Shown here: positions 1 to 9,150 of the stretch, one piece after another
Layout of the letters: each line of letters begins with the position of its first letter
Numbering within the stretch: position 1 is the first letter of the stretch
Source: Paraferrimonas sedimenticola
GTDB taxonomy: Bacteria; Pseudomonadota; Gammaproteobacteria; Enterobacterales; Shewanellaceae
Assembly (NCBI RefSeq): GCF_002282855.1
Contig: NZ_NRIR01000006.1
Coordinates: 62,001 to 126,000 of the forward strand
DNA length: 64,000 bases
Direction of reading: 5' to 3'
Position numbers and translations under genes: made by a program
Notes under the pieces: generated by a model
Database searches by the model: none
What the model saw: the letters and a program-made list of their open reading frames with translations, nothing else
What the model was told of the DNA's origin: nothing

Positions 1-632
1 CCGCTAGACACTTTCATGATGTCTGACAGCACTTTAGGGTCAAGACCATTGTCGATACCCAGCTGCAATGCTTCGCTAGTACCCACCATCAATACCGCCA
101 ACAATTGGTTGTTGCAGATTTTTGCGACCTGTCCGGCACCACTGTCACCAGCGCGGAACACGTTGGCACCCATGATATCTAAAACATCACGAGCACGCTC
201 AACCGCGGTCTCTGAGCCCCCACAGATAAAGGTCAGAGTGCCGGCCTGGGCACCAGCAGTACCGCCAGACACTGGCGCATCAACAAAATCGATGCCTTTG
301 CTCTGAGCCTCAGCCGCCACTGCGCGAGCACTGTCAGCGTCAATGGTGGAGCAATCAATCAGCAAAGTACCTGAGTTAACCTTGGCGATTATGCCCTCTT
401 CTCCCATGAACAAGCCGCGAACATGCTTGCCCGCTGGTAGCATGCTCACTACACAATCCACGTCAGCAACCGCATCAAGGGCGCTAGCCGCTTGAGTCGC
501 TCCAGCCGCCACTAACGGGTCAATCGCCGCTTGAACCAAATCGAAGACTTTGACTTGTTTGCCTGCTTTTAGAAGGTTGGCCGCCATTGGCCCACCCATG
601 TTGCCAAGGCCGATAAAAGCAATACGTTGCAT
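1..632 (-). CDS. mmsB: 3-hydroxyisobutyrate dehydrogenase, partial (C-terminus outside window)
   Basis: Oxidises 3-hydroxyisobutyrate to methylmalonate semialdehyde with NAD in valine catabolism. About 210 N-terminal residues are inside the window; the C-terminal helical part lies beyond position 1. The start ATG (630-632) is followed by a Rossmann motif GLGNMGGPMA within the first 20 residues. DAPVSGG, the substrate-binding signature of the beta-hydroxyacid dehydrogenase family, and the catalytic lysine K171 in GQVAKICNNQ are both present. It lies one base after the stop of the upstream hydrolase gene, so it is the distal gene of the valine operon. The family assignment is firm; the truncation is only the window edge. 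Confidence 0.93.
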   Translation of the reverse strand, partial: MQRIAFIGLGNMGGPMAANLLKAGKQVKVFDLVQAAIDPLVAAGATQAASALDAVADVDCVVSMLPAGKHVRGLFMGEEGIIAKVNSGTLLIDCSTIDADSARAVAAEAQSKGIDFVDAPVSGGTAGAQAGTLTFICGGSETAVERARDVLDIMGANVFRAGDSGAGQVAKICNNQLLAVLMVGTSEALQLGIDNGLDPKVLSDIMKVSS

Positions 633-633
633 A

Positions 634-1755
634 CTAAGCTCCTTGCTGTTCTAGGTTCGCTAATGGGTGGTCTTGTGCCTCCCATGGCGACTGAGTAATA
701 CGTTTCACCAAAGCCTCCGGCACCTGCTCTAGGCGCTCATACTGAAACTTGGGCTGACGGTCTTTATCGATAAGCAGTGCGCGCACCCCTTCGACAAAAT
801 CGCCGTAGGCCAGGGATTGCACTGACATGGCCAGCTCTTCGCGAAAACAAGTAGCCAAGCTTTTGCTTTGCCCTGCCGCGTGTTGGTAATTAATCAGTGC
901 TAATGAAATTGGGCTACCGGATGCCATGGTTTGCGCCGCGCGAGCCAACCACTTAGGCGCATATTCTAGACTCTCAAAGCGTTTGATAATCTCAGTTAGC
1001 TCGCCTTGCATCAGCTCATCAATTTGCGCTTGATTGTCAGCCAATACGCCGGCTGGCATGTCCACATCACGTTCGGCACTAAGCTCTGTCATACAAGCTT
1101 TCACTCGGCGATGGTTCAGTTCGGCGTTGTTATCCCATGCTTGAGTGCTCAAAAGGTCAATTAGCTTGTCTAGTTGGGCGTTAGCCAAAGAGTAATCCGC
1201 CAGGCCCACGTAGCGGGCGTCTTCGGCATTCAGACCATGGCCTGTCATTCCGAGGAATAAACCCACTTTGCCCGGCATGCGATTGAGGAAGTAGCTCGCA
1301 CCCACATCTGGGTACAGACCAATGGTGACTTCCGGCATGGCGATACGCGAGGTCTCAGTAACCACTCGGTGGCTGGCTCCAGCCATCAAACCCAGGCCAC
1401 CGCCCATCACGATTCCACTACCCCAAACCACGACTGGCTTGGCGTAGGTGTGAATTAAATAATCCACTTGATACTCGTAGGTGAAAAAGTCTCGAGCCCA
1501 GTCGCTAACCCGCTCGGCATCGGCCTTAGCCGCATTAAACAACGACACCACATCGCCACCGGCGCAAAACGCCTTTTCGCCACTGCCTTTAAGCAACACT
1601 GCGGCAACCCGCTCGTCGTTTTGCCAAGCCAGTAGTTGCTCGCTCAGCTGCTTGACCATCTCAAAGCTCAGAGCATTGAGTGACTTGGGCGCGTTTAGGG
1701 TAGCGACACCCAGTTGCTTACCATTGGGGCCGGAGAGAAGTTCAAATTCGACCAT
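634..1755 (-). CDS. 3-hydroxyisobutyryl-CoA hydrolase (HIBCH-type, ECH_2 family)
   Basis: Predicted to hydrolyse 3-hydroxyisobutyryl-CoA to free 3-hydroxyisobutyrate, the step just before MmsB. At 373 residues it has the length of HIBCH-type hydrolases rather than of the ~260-residue enoyl-CoA hydratases. Visible features are the crotonase oxyanion motif AFCAGGDVV (residues 62-70), GGGLGLMAG (118-126), and MPEVTIGLYPDVGASY with Glu142 and Asp150, which correspond to the catalytic Glu and Asp of HIBCH. It is preceded by the acyl-CoA dehydrogenase (8 nt gap) and followed by mmsB (1 nt gap). A 2-enoyl-CoA hydratase/isomerase is the alternative, but length and the PDVGASY motif argue for the hydrolase. 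Confidence 0.88.
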   Translation of the reverse strand: MVEFELLSGPNGKQLGVATLNAPKSLNALSFEMVKQLSEQLLAWQNDERVAAVLLKGSGEKAFCAGGDVVSLFNAAKADAERVSDWARDFFTYEYQVDYLIHTYAKPVVVWGSGIVMGGGLGLMAGASHRVVTETSRIAMPEVTIGLYPDVGASYFLNRMPGKVGLFLGMTGHGLNAEDARYVGLADYSLANAQLDKLIDLLSTQAWDNNAELNHRRVKACMTELSAERDVDMPAGVLADNQAQIDELMQGELTEIIKRFESLEYAPKWLARAAQTMASGSPISLALINYQHAAGQSKSLATCFREELAMSVQSLAYGDFVEGVRALLIDKDRQPKFQYERLEQVPEALVKRITQSPWEAQDHPLANLEQQGA

Positions 1756-1763
1756 AGTTCCCT

Positions 1764-2921
1764 CTACAAAATCTGACCGGCGTTGTCCGCCAGCAATCGA
1801 CGGGCCACGATCAAGCGCATGATCTCATTGGTCCCTTCAAGAATTTGGTGCACGCGAACGTCACGCAAGTGGCGCTCTAACGGGTACTCACGAATGTAGC
1901 CATAGCCGCCATGTAGCTGCAGCGCTGCATCGCACACCTTAAAGCCAATATCGGTGGCAAAGCGTTTGGCCATGGCACAATAAGCGGTTTTCTCTGGGTC
2001 GTTATTATCCAGTTTAAAGGCCGCTAAACGCACCATTTGGCGAGCGGCAATTAGCTCGGTGGCCATGTCCGCCAGCTTAAACTGCAAGGCTTGAAAAGCC
2101 GCCAACGGCTTGCCAAATTGCTGGCGCTCTTGCATATACTCGGTGGCGCGCTCAAGGGCCGCTTGGGCAGTACCTAGCGAGCAAGAAGCGATATTAATAC
2201 GACCGCCGTCCAAGCCCTTCATGGCAATCTTAAAGCCCTCGCCTTCTTCGCCTAAACGATTGGCCACCGGCACTCGTACCTGGTCAAAGTTGATTTGACG
2301 AGTGGGCTGAGCGTTCCAGCCCATTTTTACTTCCGGCTTGCCGTAGGAAATACCGTCGCTATCCGCAGGGATTGCCAGTGCCGAAATACCCGAGGCACCT
2401 TCGCCACCGGTGCGACACATGACAATCAGCATGTCGGTTTCACCAGCGCCTGAGATAAATACCTTGGTACCGCTAACCAGATAGTCATCACCATCACGTA
2501 CCGCTTTGGTGGCAAGACTGGCCGCATCTGAGCCCGCACCAGGCTCGGTTAAGCAGTAAGAGGCTAATTTGGCACCGCTAGTTAGCGCCTCGCCCCAATC
2601 TTTGACCAAGCCATCCTGACCAAAGTCGGTCAGCATCCAGGCCGCCATATTGTGAATGGTCAGCATGGCCGTGGTCGCGGTACAACCGGTGGAAAGCTGC
2701 TCAAAGATAATGCTGGAATCTAAGCGCGGCAGACCCATGCCACCGGCTTCTTCTTTGGCATACAGGCCACAAAAGCCCAGCTCTCCTGCTTGCTGAATCA
2801 CGGCCTTGGGAAAGATATGCTCTTCGTCCCACTTAGCCGCATTCGGGGCCAGCTCGCTATCGGCAAACTGGCGCGCCGCCTCGCTAAATGCGAGTTGGTC
2901 TTCGGTTAAATCAAAGTTCAT
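1764..2921 (-). CDS. acyl-CoA dehydrogenase, probable isobutyryl-CoA dehydrogenase
   Basis: FAD flavoprotein of 385 residues with the three-domain acyl-CoA dehydrogenase fold. CLTEPGAGSDAAS is the first family signature and LHGGYGYIREYPLERHLRDVRV the second region. The catalytic base is the Glu of LEGTNEIMR near residue 362, the usual C-terminal position for straight- and short branched-chain enzymes. Its place between mmsA and the HIBYL-CoA hydrolase makes isobutyryl-CoA the likely substrate (isobutyryl-CoA to methacrylyl-CoA). Substrate choice is inferred from operon context, not from a diagnostic residue. Confidence 0.9.
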   Translation of the reverse strand: MNFDLTEDQLAFSEAARQFADSELAPNAAKWDEEHIFPKAVIQQAGELGFCGLYAKEEAGGMGLPRLDSSIIFEQLSTGCTATTAMLTIHNMAAWMLTDFGQDGLVKDWGEALTSGAKLASYCLTEPGAGSDAASLATKAVRDGDDYLVSGTKVFISGAGETDMLIVMCRTGGEGASGISALAIPADSDGISYGKPEVKMGWNAQPTRQINFDQVRVPVANRLGEEGEGFKIAMKGLDGGRINIASCSLGTAQAALERATEYMQERQQFGKPLAAFQALQFKLADMATELIAARQMVRLAAFKLDNNDPEKTAYCAMAKRFATDIGFKVCDAALQLHGGYGYIREYPLERHLRDVRVHQILEGTNEIMRLIVARRLLADNAGQIL

Positions 2922-2933
2922 TGGGACCTCCGC

Positions 2934-4424
2934 TTATTTCAAAGCAATGGTCATGTTTGGACCGGTAGCAATGTCCGAGTCGAACCAACGAGCGGTGATT
3001 GTCTTAGTTTCCGTGTAAAAGCGCACCGCTTGCTTACCGTAGGCGTGTTGGTCGCCGTAGAAGCTGCCTTTCCAACCAGTAAAGCTAAAGAACGGCAGTG
3101 GCACAGGGATTGGAATATTGATGCCCACTTGGCCGACTTCCACTTCGTGTTGGTACTTGCGCGCAGCGGCGCCAGATGCGGTAAAGATAGAAGTACCGTT
3201 ACCATAAGGGCTGTTGTTCACCAGTTCTAACGCTTCTTCTAGTGTCTCTACCTCAACGCAGCAAAGCACTGGGCCGAAAATTTCTTCTTGGTAGATGCTC
3301 ATCTCTGGGGTCACGTTACGGAATACGGTAGGACCCACCCAGTTACCTGTTTCATAGCCTTCAACGGTGAAATCCGAGCCGTCAACCAGACACTCAGCAC
3401 CTTGTTGTTTACCTTGAGCAATCAAGTCCAACACTCGCACCTTGGCTTGCGGTGAGATCAGAGGGCCGTAACCGGCTTCTGGGTCGTTCCAAAGACCTGG
3501 TTTCACTTTGCCAATCTCAGCAGCCACTTCGTCAATCCACTCTTTAGAAGAACCAACAAATACCGCCACTGAAATCGCCATACAACGCTGTCCCGCAGCA
3601 CCCACAGAAGCGCCAACTAGGTTGTTGATCACTTGCTGCTTGTTAGCATCCGGCATAATCACGCTGTGGTTTTTGGCACCGGCAAAGGCTTGCACGCGTT
3701 TTAGGTGGTCAGTACCGGTTTTGTAAACGTATTGGCCAACACCCACAGAGCCTACAAACGAGATGGCTTTGATGTCTTCGTGCGTCAACAAAATATCCAC
3801 CGCGCTCTTGTCGCCGTGAACCAGTTGCAAAACACCTTTTGGCGCGCCTGCTTCTTCAAACAGCTCAACCAAGCGCTGCGGTGTCATTGGGTCTTGCTCA
3901 GAGGGCTTAAGTACAAAGGTGTTCCCGCAAGCAATCGCCAACGGGAACATCCACAGTGGGATCATCGCTGGGAAGTTAAACGGAGTGATACCAGCGCACA
4001 CGCCCAATGGCTGGGTGTAGCTGTAGGTATCGATTTTACGGGCAACGTTCTCAACGGTTTCACCCATGGAAAGGCTGGCAATGTTACAAGCGTGCTCGGC
4101 CACTTCGATGCCGCGCCACACGTCACCCTTGGCATCTTCAAAGGTTTTACCGGTTTCTTGGGCCAGAATCTCTGCGATTTCGTCATGGTGCTCTTTTAGA
4201 AGCGCTTGATAGCGCAACATCACGCGAGCGCGCTCAGAGACTGGGGTCTCTTTCCAGCTATCAAACGCCGCTTTGGCGCTGGCAATTGCCGCGTGAACTT
4301 CCGCATCAGAGGCACAGTTAACGCGTGCAATTGCTTCGTTGTTGGCCGGGTTGGTGACCGTGATTTGACGCTCTGAGTTGCCTTCGACAAACTCGCCGTC
4401 GATGTAGTGTAGAACTTGTTTCAT
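2934..4424 (-). CDS. mmsA: methylmalonate-semialdehyde dehydrogenase (CoA-acylating)
   Basis: Converts methylmalonate semialdehyde to propionyl-CoA (and malonate semialdehyde to acetyl-CoA), ending valine catabolism. The start at 4424 gives 496 residues beginning [10 protein letters not shown] and has AGGAAG nine bases upstream. An in-frame extension to 4463 adds 13 residues without a convincing ribosome site. [16 protein letters not shown] (NAD-binding) and the catalytic Cys281 in [11 protein letters not shown] are present. The MGWN-like extended tail typical of the family is replaced by a normal ALDH C-terminus with [20 protein letters not shown]. It is the second gene of the atoB-mmsA-acd operon. 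Confidence 0.95.
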   Translation of the reverse strand: MKQVLHYIDGEFVEGNSERQITVTNPANNEAIARVNCASDAEVHAAIASAKAAFDSWKETPVSERARVMLRYQALLKEHHDEIAEILAQETGKTFEDAKGDVWRGIEVAEHACNIASLSMGETVENVARKIDTYSYTQPLGVCAGITPFNFPAMIPLWMFPLAIACGNTFVLKPSEQDPMTPQRLVELFEEAGAPKGVLQLVHGDKSAVDILLTHEDIKAISFVGSVGVGQYVYKTGTDHLKRVQAFAGAKNHSVIMPDANKQQVINNLVGASVGAAGQRCMAISVAVFVGSSKEWIDEVAAEIGKVKPGLWNDPEAGYGPLISPQAKVRVLDLIAQGKQQGAECLVDGSDFTVEGYETGNWVGPTVFRNVTPEMSIYQEEIFGPVLCCVEVETLEEALELVNNSPYGNGTSIFTASGAAARKYQHEVEVGQVGINIPIPVPLPFFSFTGWKGSFYGDQHAYGKQAVRFYTETKTITARWFDSDIATGPNMTIALK

Positions 4425-4512
4425 TGCCTTACTTCCTAAGTTCGGTTGGCTTGGGGCTGCCAATGTATTTTCGTTAGTTTTATTGTTGTTTTAATGATTT
4501 GAACTTCGAGTG

Positions 4513-5685
4513 TTAAACCTCGATAGCCATCGCAGTCGCTTCACCGCCACCGATACACAGAGATGCCACACCTTTGGACTTACCCTGACGACGCAAGGCG
4601 TGGATCAGAGTTACCAACAAGCGAGCACCGCTACAGCCAATTGGGTGGCCTAGCGCGCAAGCACCGCCGTTAACGTTGACTTTTTCTGGGTGCAGACCTA
4701 GCTCAGAGATGGCTAGCATGGTCACCATGGCAAAAGCTTCGTTGATTTCAAACAGGTCGACATCGTCCGCGCTCCAACCCACTTTTTCCATCAGCTTGGT
4801 AACCGCGCCTACTGGCGCAATGGTGAACTCTTCTGGCTTTTGCGCGTGAGTCGCATGCCCCTTAATGGTGGCCAGAACGTCTAGGTTCATCGCCTTAGCT
4901 TGCTCTTCGCTCATTAGAATCAGCGATGCCGCGCCATCGGAAATTGAGCTTGAGTTAGCGGCTGTGATGGTGCCGTCTTTGGCAAAAGCCGGACGCAGTT
5001 GAGGAATTTTCTCTGGGCGGGCATTGCCCGGTTGCTCGTCCACGCTGATAACATGCTCGCCTTTGCGAGTCTTAACCGTTACCGGGGTGATTTCCGCTTC
5101 AAAGGCACCTGAGTTAATCGCATCATTTGCACGCTGTAGCGAGGTCAGTGCGTACTCGTCCATTTGCTCGCGGGTCAGGCCAAAATCATCGGCCGTCTTT
5201 TGCGCGAAAGTGCCCATCGCACCACCGGTGTAGGCATCTTCCAGACCATCTAAGAACATGTGGTCCATCACCTTACCGTGGCCCATACGCATGCCGCCGC
5301 GGGCTTTGTCCAATAGGTACGGCGCTAAGCTCATGCTCTCCATACCGCCAGCCAGAACCACATCAGCGCTTCCGGCTTTGATAAGGTCGTTGGCCATCAT
5401 CACGGTTTTCATGCCTGAGCCACACACTTTGTTGACTGTGGTAGCGCCAACGCTCAAGTCTAAGCCAGCCTTGATGGTGGCTTGGCGAGCTGGCGCTTGG
5501 CCTTGGCCAGCGGGCAGTACACAGCCCATTAGCACTTCTGATACTTGCTCTGGGGCAAGGCCAGTGTCTTCAATACATGCGCGAATCGATTGCGCGGCTA
5601 AATCGCTGGCAGGAACGCTAGATAAACTCCCCTGAAAACCACCCATAGGAGTGCGTCGTGCCGCCACAATTACCACATTGCTCAT
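4513..5685 (-). CDS. atoB: acetyl-CoA C-acetyltransferase (thiolase)
   Basis: Biosynthetic/degradative thiolase, 390 residues from ATG 5685, which is preceded by GAAGGGA. The TTG two codons upstream is a weaker start. Catalytic residues are visible: Cys88 in NKVCGSGMK (acyl acceptor), His347 in GHPIG and Cys377 in LCIGGGE (proton transfer). First gene of the operon that continues with mmsA. The inverted repeat upstream at 5741-5756 suggests LiuR control. It could serve acetoacetyl-CoA cleavage from leucine/isoleucine breakdown or 2-methylacetoacetyl-CoA thiolysis; the sequence does not decide. Confidence 0.92.
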   Translation of the reverse strand: MSNVVIVAARRTPMGGFQGSLSSVPASDLAAQSIRACIEDTGLAPEQVSEVLMGCVLPAGQGQAPARQATIKAGLDLSVGATTVNKVCGSGMKTVMMANDLIKAGSADVVLAGGMESMSLAPYLLDKARGGMRMGHGKVMDHMFLDGLEDAYTGGAMGTFAQKTADDFGLTREQMDEYALTSLQRANDAINSGAFEAEITPVTVKTRKGEHVISVDEQPGNARPEKIPQLRPAFAKDGTITAANSSSISDGAASLILMSEEQAKAMNLDVLATIKGHATHAQKPEEFTIAPVGAVTKLMEKVGWSADDVDLFEINEAFAMVTMLAISELGLHPEKVNVNGGACALGHPIGCSGARLLVTLIHALRRQGKSKGVASLCIGGGEATAMAIEV

Positions 5686-5740
5686 AATCAAAAGTCCCTT
5701 CAGTCATTAGTATTAGTGTAGCCTGAGTCACACAATGACG

Positions 5741-5756
5741 TTTACGCTAACGTAAA
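5741..5756. promoter_or_regulatory. putative LiuR operator upstream of the atoB-mmsA valine operon
   Basis: TTTACGCTAACGTAAA is a perfect 6-bp inverted repeat (TTTACG/CGTAAA) around a 4-nt centre, 55 bp upstream of the thiolase start. It resembles the TTTACGTAAACGTAAA-like palindrome described for the MerR-family regulator LiuR in gammaproteobacteria, and liuR itself lies in this window. Binding is inferred. Confidence 0.55.
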
Positions 5757-5844
5757 GCAAGCTTTTACCAAAAAGTCCGACCAATGTCACAAAATTTTCA
5801 AAGTGAGCAGGTTTTAAACAGTAAACAAATGCGTACAGCGGGCA

Positions 5845-5868
5845 CAAAAAAGCCGCGATACCGCGGCT
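5845..5868 (-). terminator. rho-independent terminator of metA
   Basis: Read on the minus strand: stem AGCCGCG/CGCGGCT with a 4-nt loop, followed by a run of six T, 17 bp after the metA stop. Confidence 0.85.
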
Positions 5869-5884
5869 CTGTAAGGAGTAAAAA

Positions 5885-6835
5885 TTAGGGGTTGGTTTCC
5901 CAGGGGGTGATCCCTTGAATCTCTTCGGTTTTGAGATTGTAAGGGGTCAACTGATAGACGTAATAGTTGAGCCAATTGCTGATCAGCAAGTTGGCGTGTC
6001 CGTGCCAGCGACCAATGGGCTCCAGTGCTGGGTCGTCTTGTTTAAAGTAGTTCACCGGCAAACTCGGATTTAGGCCAGCAGATATGTCTCTGTGGTACTC
6101 AAAGGCCAACGTATCCTTTTGGTACTCAGGGTGGCCCATTACAAACAGATTGCGGTTGTCTTCGGAGATCACCAAGTAGGCCCCCACTTCTTCTGAGGCC
6201 GCTAAGATGCGCAAGTCCGGATGGGCTTCTAACTCTTCAACCGACATTTCTGCATAGCGGGAGTGCGGCGCGTAGAATTCATCGTCAAAGCCGCGCAGCA
6301 GCGGGTCGTGCTCACGACTACGAGCGTGTAGGTAGACGCCTGAACGCTTGGTCTCAAGCAGCTTGCGTTTCAAACCGTACAGATGGTAAAAACCAGCGTG
6401 AGCGGCCCAGCAAAGGAATAACACTGAAGTACAGTGCTGTTGCGACCAATCCATAATGTCGCGAATTTTGTCCCAATAGCTTACATCGGTGAAATCCAGC
6501 TGACCCAGAGGCGCACCGGTGATAATTAGCCCGTCATAGTTGCGATTGCGAATGTCATCGAAGTCCCGATAAAAGGCGTTCATATGATCCGCCGGGGTGT
6601 GCTTTGACTCCTTGTCGTGAATGCGCATCAGATCCACGTTCACCTGCAGCGGCGTATTACTGAGCATGCGCAGCAACTGAGTCTCGGTTTCGATCTTATT
6701 CGGCATCAAGTTAAGGATCAGCACCTGCATGGGACGAATGTCCTGATTGGCAGCGCGCGTCTCTGACATCACAAAGATATTTTCTTCGGTCAGGGTATCT
6801 GCGGCAGGTAAATTGTCCGGAATTCTTACTGGCAT
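5885..6835 (-). CDS. metA: homoserine O-succinyltransferase
   Basis: First committed enzyme of methionine synthesis, acylating homoserine. The 316-residue protein has the MetA triad in canonical numbering: nucleophile Cys142 in FLCWAAHAG, and His235 and Glu237 in MGHPEY. Residue 111 is Gly in GAPLG; in this family Gly at 111 goes with succinyl-CoA and Glu with acetyl-CoA, so succinyl transfer is predicted. Monocistronic, with its own terminator and a possible MetJ operator upstream. Confidence 0.95.
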   Translation of the reverse strand: MPVRIPDNLPAADTLTEENIFVMSETRAANQDIRPMQVLILNLMPNKIETETQLLRMLSNTPLQVNVDLMRIHDKESKHTPADHMNAFYRDFDDIRNRNYDGLIITGAPLGQLDFTDVSYWDKIRDIMDWSQQHCTSVLFLCWAAHAGFYHLYGLKRKLLETKRSGVYLHARSREHDPLLRGFDDEFYAPHSRYAEMSVEELEAHPDLRILAASEEVGAYLVISEDNRNLFVMGHPEYQKDTLAFEYHRDISAGLNPSLPVNYFKQDDPALEPIGRWHGHANLLISNWLNYYVYQLTPYNLKTEEIQGITPWETNP

Positions 6836-6887
6836 GGGCGTTATCGGTTATCTCTGGCAATAGCATTCATGATACACCAGGCCATTT

Positions 6888-6903
6888 AGATGTCTAGACA
6901 GCC
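6888..6903. promoter_or_regulatory. possible MetJ operator (two tandem met boxes)
   Basis: AGATGTCT followed directly by AGACAGCC, 52-68 bp upstream of the metA start. The met box consensus is AGACGTCT in tandem 8-mers; the first box matches 7 of 8 and the second 5 of 8. Position before metA supports the call, but two boxes only make a weak operator. Confidence 0.4.
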
Positions 6904-7019
6904 AAACCATGAAAAATCTGCGCAGTGCCTCATTTTCAAAGGCAGCTAAAAACCGCCGCTAGGCATCGAGTGAATATCAGGTAAACTGAATTGATTGAAA
7001 CTTATGAATTTTTAACGCT

Positions 7020-7775
7020 ATGACCGCAAAAACCACCGCCATTATCTTTGGCGCAAGTTCTGCCTTAAGCCAAGAGCTCGCTCGTCAGCTGGCCAACGAG
7101 GGCGTCCGACTGGGATTAATTAGTCCAGATCTCGACAGCCTCGGTGATTTAACCCAACAGTTGCCAGACGACACTTTGTTGCAAGCGGTAAATATCAATG
7201 ACATCGACGATATCGCCGCGGCCATCGATAGCCTTTGGCAGCAGCTCGGCGGCGCTCATTTAGTGTTAGTGAATACCGGTCTTAATGCCTACCACCCTTC
7301 ACTGCCATGGCAGATTGACCAGGACGTAATTGATGTCAACGTGGTTGGGTTTGCCAAGGCTTGCCACCTCGCCTTCGAGCGTTTGCGCGAACAAAGTTAC
7401 GGTCAATTGGCGGCGATTAATTCGGTATCTGGGGTACGCGGCGGCCCTGCCATGGCATTTCACGCCTCAAAGGCCTTTGCCAGTAACTATTTGGAAGGCC
7501 TGCGGATGCACGCCCAGCGACTCAAGCTTGGAATTACAGTCAGCGATGTGCAATTAGGCCAATTTGATAAGTTTGCCCAGCAGGGACGTACTTTTTGGCT
7601 TTCGCCCTTACCTGTGGTGGCCAAGCAAATTTTGGCAGGTCTTAAGAAAGGCAAACAGAAGTTTCACGTCACCAAACGTTGGTGGCTGGTGTCCACCATG
7701 TTTAAGCTGCTTCCCGGCTATATCTACAACACACGCCGGTGGAAGAAAAAAGACAAGAACAAAGACAAGGCCTAA
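7020..7775 (+). CDS. SDR-family protein lacking the catalytic tyrosine
   Basis: Short-chain dehydrogenase/reductase fold of 251 residues ending in a very basic tail (RRWKKKDKNKDK). The N-terminal nucleotide motif is FGASSALSQE, so the second and third glycines of GxxxGxG are missing. The NNAG element is VNTGLN. The YxxxK catalytic pair reads FHASK (Phe147, Lys151): Lys is kept but Tyr is Phe. INSVSG keeps a Ser. Substrate unknown; normal oxidoreductase activity is doubtful. It is divergent from metA and convergent with the ybaY-like gene, with a shared terminator. Confidence 0.8.
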   Translation: MTAKTTAIIFGASSALSQELARQLANEGVRLGLISPDLDSLGDLTQQLPDDTLLQAVNINDIDDIAAAIDSLWQQLGGAHLVLVNTGLNAYHPSLPWQIDQDVIDVNVVGFAKACHLAFERLREQSYGQLAAINSVSGVRGGPAMAFHASKAFASNYLEGLRMHAQRLKLGITVSDVQLGQFDKFAQQGRTFWLSPLPVVAKQILAGLKKGKQKFHVTKRWWLVSTMFKLLPGYIYNTRRWKKKDKNKDKA

Positions 7776-7782
7776 AAGCCAG

Positions 7783-7803
7783 CCGGCTCGCTTAGCGAGC
7801 CGG
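7783..7803. terminator. hairpin between convergent SDR and ybaY-like genes
   Basis: CCGGCTCGC/GCGAGCCGG 9-bp stem with a TTA loop. The loop contains the start of the complement of the ybaY-like stop codon. T-run is short on the plus strand (TTTC). Confidence 0.65.
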
Positions 7804-8178
7804 TTTCATTACCACTTCGGCAGTGTATTGGTCGTTGGTAATCACACTAACCCTGTCATAGGTCTGATAGATGATTCGACCTTGCGACTCGATGTGCGCC
7901 ACCACGCCATAGTTGGCATTGGCATCTAGCGTGTCAGGCTGCAGTGAGAACTTAAACGGCACCGGTTGTACTGCTACGTTGAAACTCTTTTGTGCCAAAA
8001 TGGCACCTGGAGTGTCAAAGTCGATAATGGCTATGGTAATCACCGAATCCCGTGGCAACGGACGCTCGTCCAAGAAGCCAGCCGCCCCAGAGACCACAAT
8101 TGGCTTAGCCGGTTCAACCGTGACGCAAGCGCTGACAAACAACAAAACCAAGAGTGATAAATAGTGTTTGAATTTCAT
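7792..8178 (-). CDS. YbaY/YscW-type lipoprotein
   Basis: Small outer-membrane-type lipoprotein, 128 residues, with signal peptide and lipobox LFVSAC (Cys18). The mature part carries the pattern PLPRDSVITIAIIDF then VPFKFSL and YGVVAHIE..GRIIYQT, which fits the YbaY/YscW-like (beta-sandwich) domain. Its neighbour is tesB, as in Escherichia coli where ybaY adjoins tesB, which supports the assignment. It follows tesB by 12 nt, so the two are probably cotranscribed. Function in the envelope is not established. Confidence 0.8.
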   Translation of the reverse strand: MKFKHYLSLLVLLFVSACVTVEPAKPIVVSGAAGFLDERPLPRDSVITIAIIDFDTPGAILAQKSFNVAVQPVPFKFSLQPDTLDANANYGVVAHIESQGRIIYQTYDRVSVITNDQYTAEVVMKPAR

Positions 8179-8190
8179 CCCTTTGACTCC

Positions 8191-9066
8191 CTATCCCTGA
8201 CTTTCAGGTGGATTAAATCGAATTAGCCCTTCTTGGCTGGCGGATACCAACAACTTGCCTTGTGGGTCGTAGAACTTACCGTGGACCAAACCACGACCAC
8301 CGCTGGCTGAGGTACTCTCAGATTCAAACAAAATCCAATCGTTTAGGTTAACGTCGCGGTGATACCACATACTGTGGTCTATGGTGGCCATGCGCACCCC
8401 AGGGGTCATGAAGCCAACCCCATGAGGCAGCAAAGTGGTGGTTAAGAAATTAAAGTCCGATACGTAGGCCAGTAGGTATTTGTGTAGGCGAGGATCGTCA
8501 GGCAAAGTGCCATTGGCACGGAACCAGACGCGATTCACCGCCGGTAATTTCTCTGGCTTAACCGGGTTTACCGGATTCAGCGGGCGCATTTCGATTGGGC
8601 CTTCGGCTAGCCACATGGCCAACGAGCGCGCCGGCACTTTACCGACCATGGCTTGCGCCAATTGCTGACTGTTTAGCAAGCCTTCTGGTCCGTTAACCTC
8701 GGGCATTTGCGTTTGGTGCTCAAAGCCCTCTTCCGGCTCTTGAAACGAACAAGTCATGTAGAAGATCGGACGACCTTTTTGAATGGCCTTAACCCGACGA
8801 GTAGAAAAGCTGCCACCGTCGCGAATCACTTCCACGTCGTAAACGATAGGAAGACTGACATCGCCCGGAAGTAAAAAATAGGTGTGCAGTGAGGTGATGC
8901 CTCGAGAGGCTTCAACGGTGCGCTTAGCAGCAGCGAGCGCCTGACCAATGACTTGGCCGCCAAACACGTGGCCAAAGCCCAAATCTTGGCTTTGGCCGCG
9001 ATACAGCCCTTGCTCAATGGTTTCTAGATTGTGCAGTTCGACCAATTGTTCGAGCACAGCGGACAT
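8191..9066 (-). CDS. tesB: acyl-CoA thioesterase II
   Basis: Double hot-dog thioesterase of 291 residues, length as in E. coli TesB. FGGQVIGQALAAA and LHTYFLLPGD in the N-terminal hot-dog, and ATIDHSMWYH..WILFESES and GRGLVHGKFYDPQGKLLVSASQEGLIR in the second, match the family. The Asp of TIDHSMW and the Gln of SQEGL are the expected catalytic residues. Releases free fatty acids from acyl-CoA in the cytoplasm. First gene of tesB-ybaY. Confidence 0.95.
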   Translation of the reverse strand: MSAVLEQLVELHNLETIEQGLYRGQSQDLGFGHVFGGQVIGQALAAAKRTVEASRGITSLHTYFLLPGDVSLPIVYDVEVIRDGGSFSTRRVKAIQKGRPIFYMTCSFQEPEEGFEHQTQMPEVNGPEGLLNSQQLAQAMVGKVPARSLAMWLAEGPIEMRPLNPVNPVKPEKLPAVNRVWFRANGTLPDDPRLHKYLLAYVSDFNFLTTTLLPHGVGFMTPGVRMATIDHSMWYHRDVNLNDWILFESESTSASGGRGLVHGKFYDPQGKLLVSASQEGLIRFNPPESQG

Positions 9067-9150
9067 ATAATGCTACCTCATTAGCAATGGCTAAGATTGA
9101 GCTAATTTACCGCAAAATCAACAGTTTTCCTAGAAACACTCGCTCGCCGA

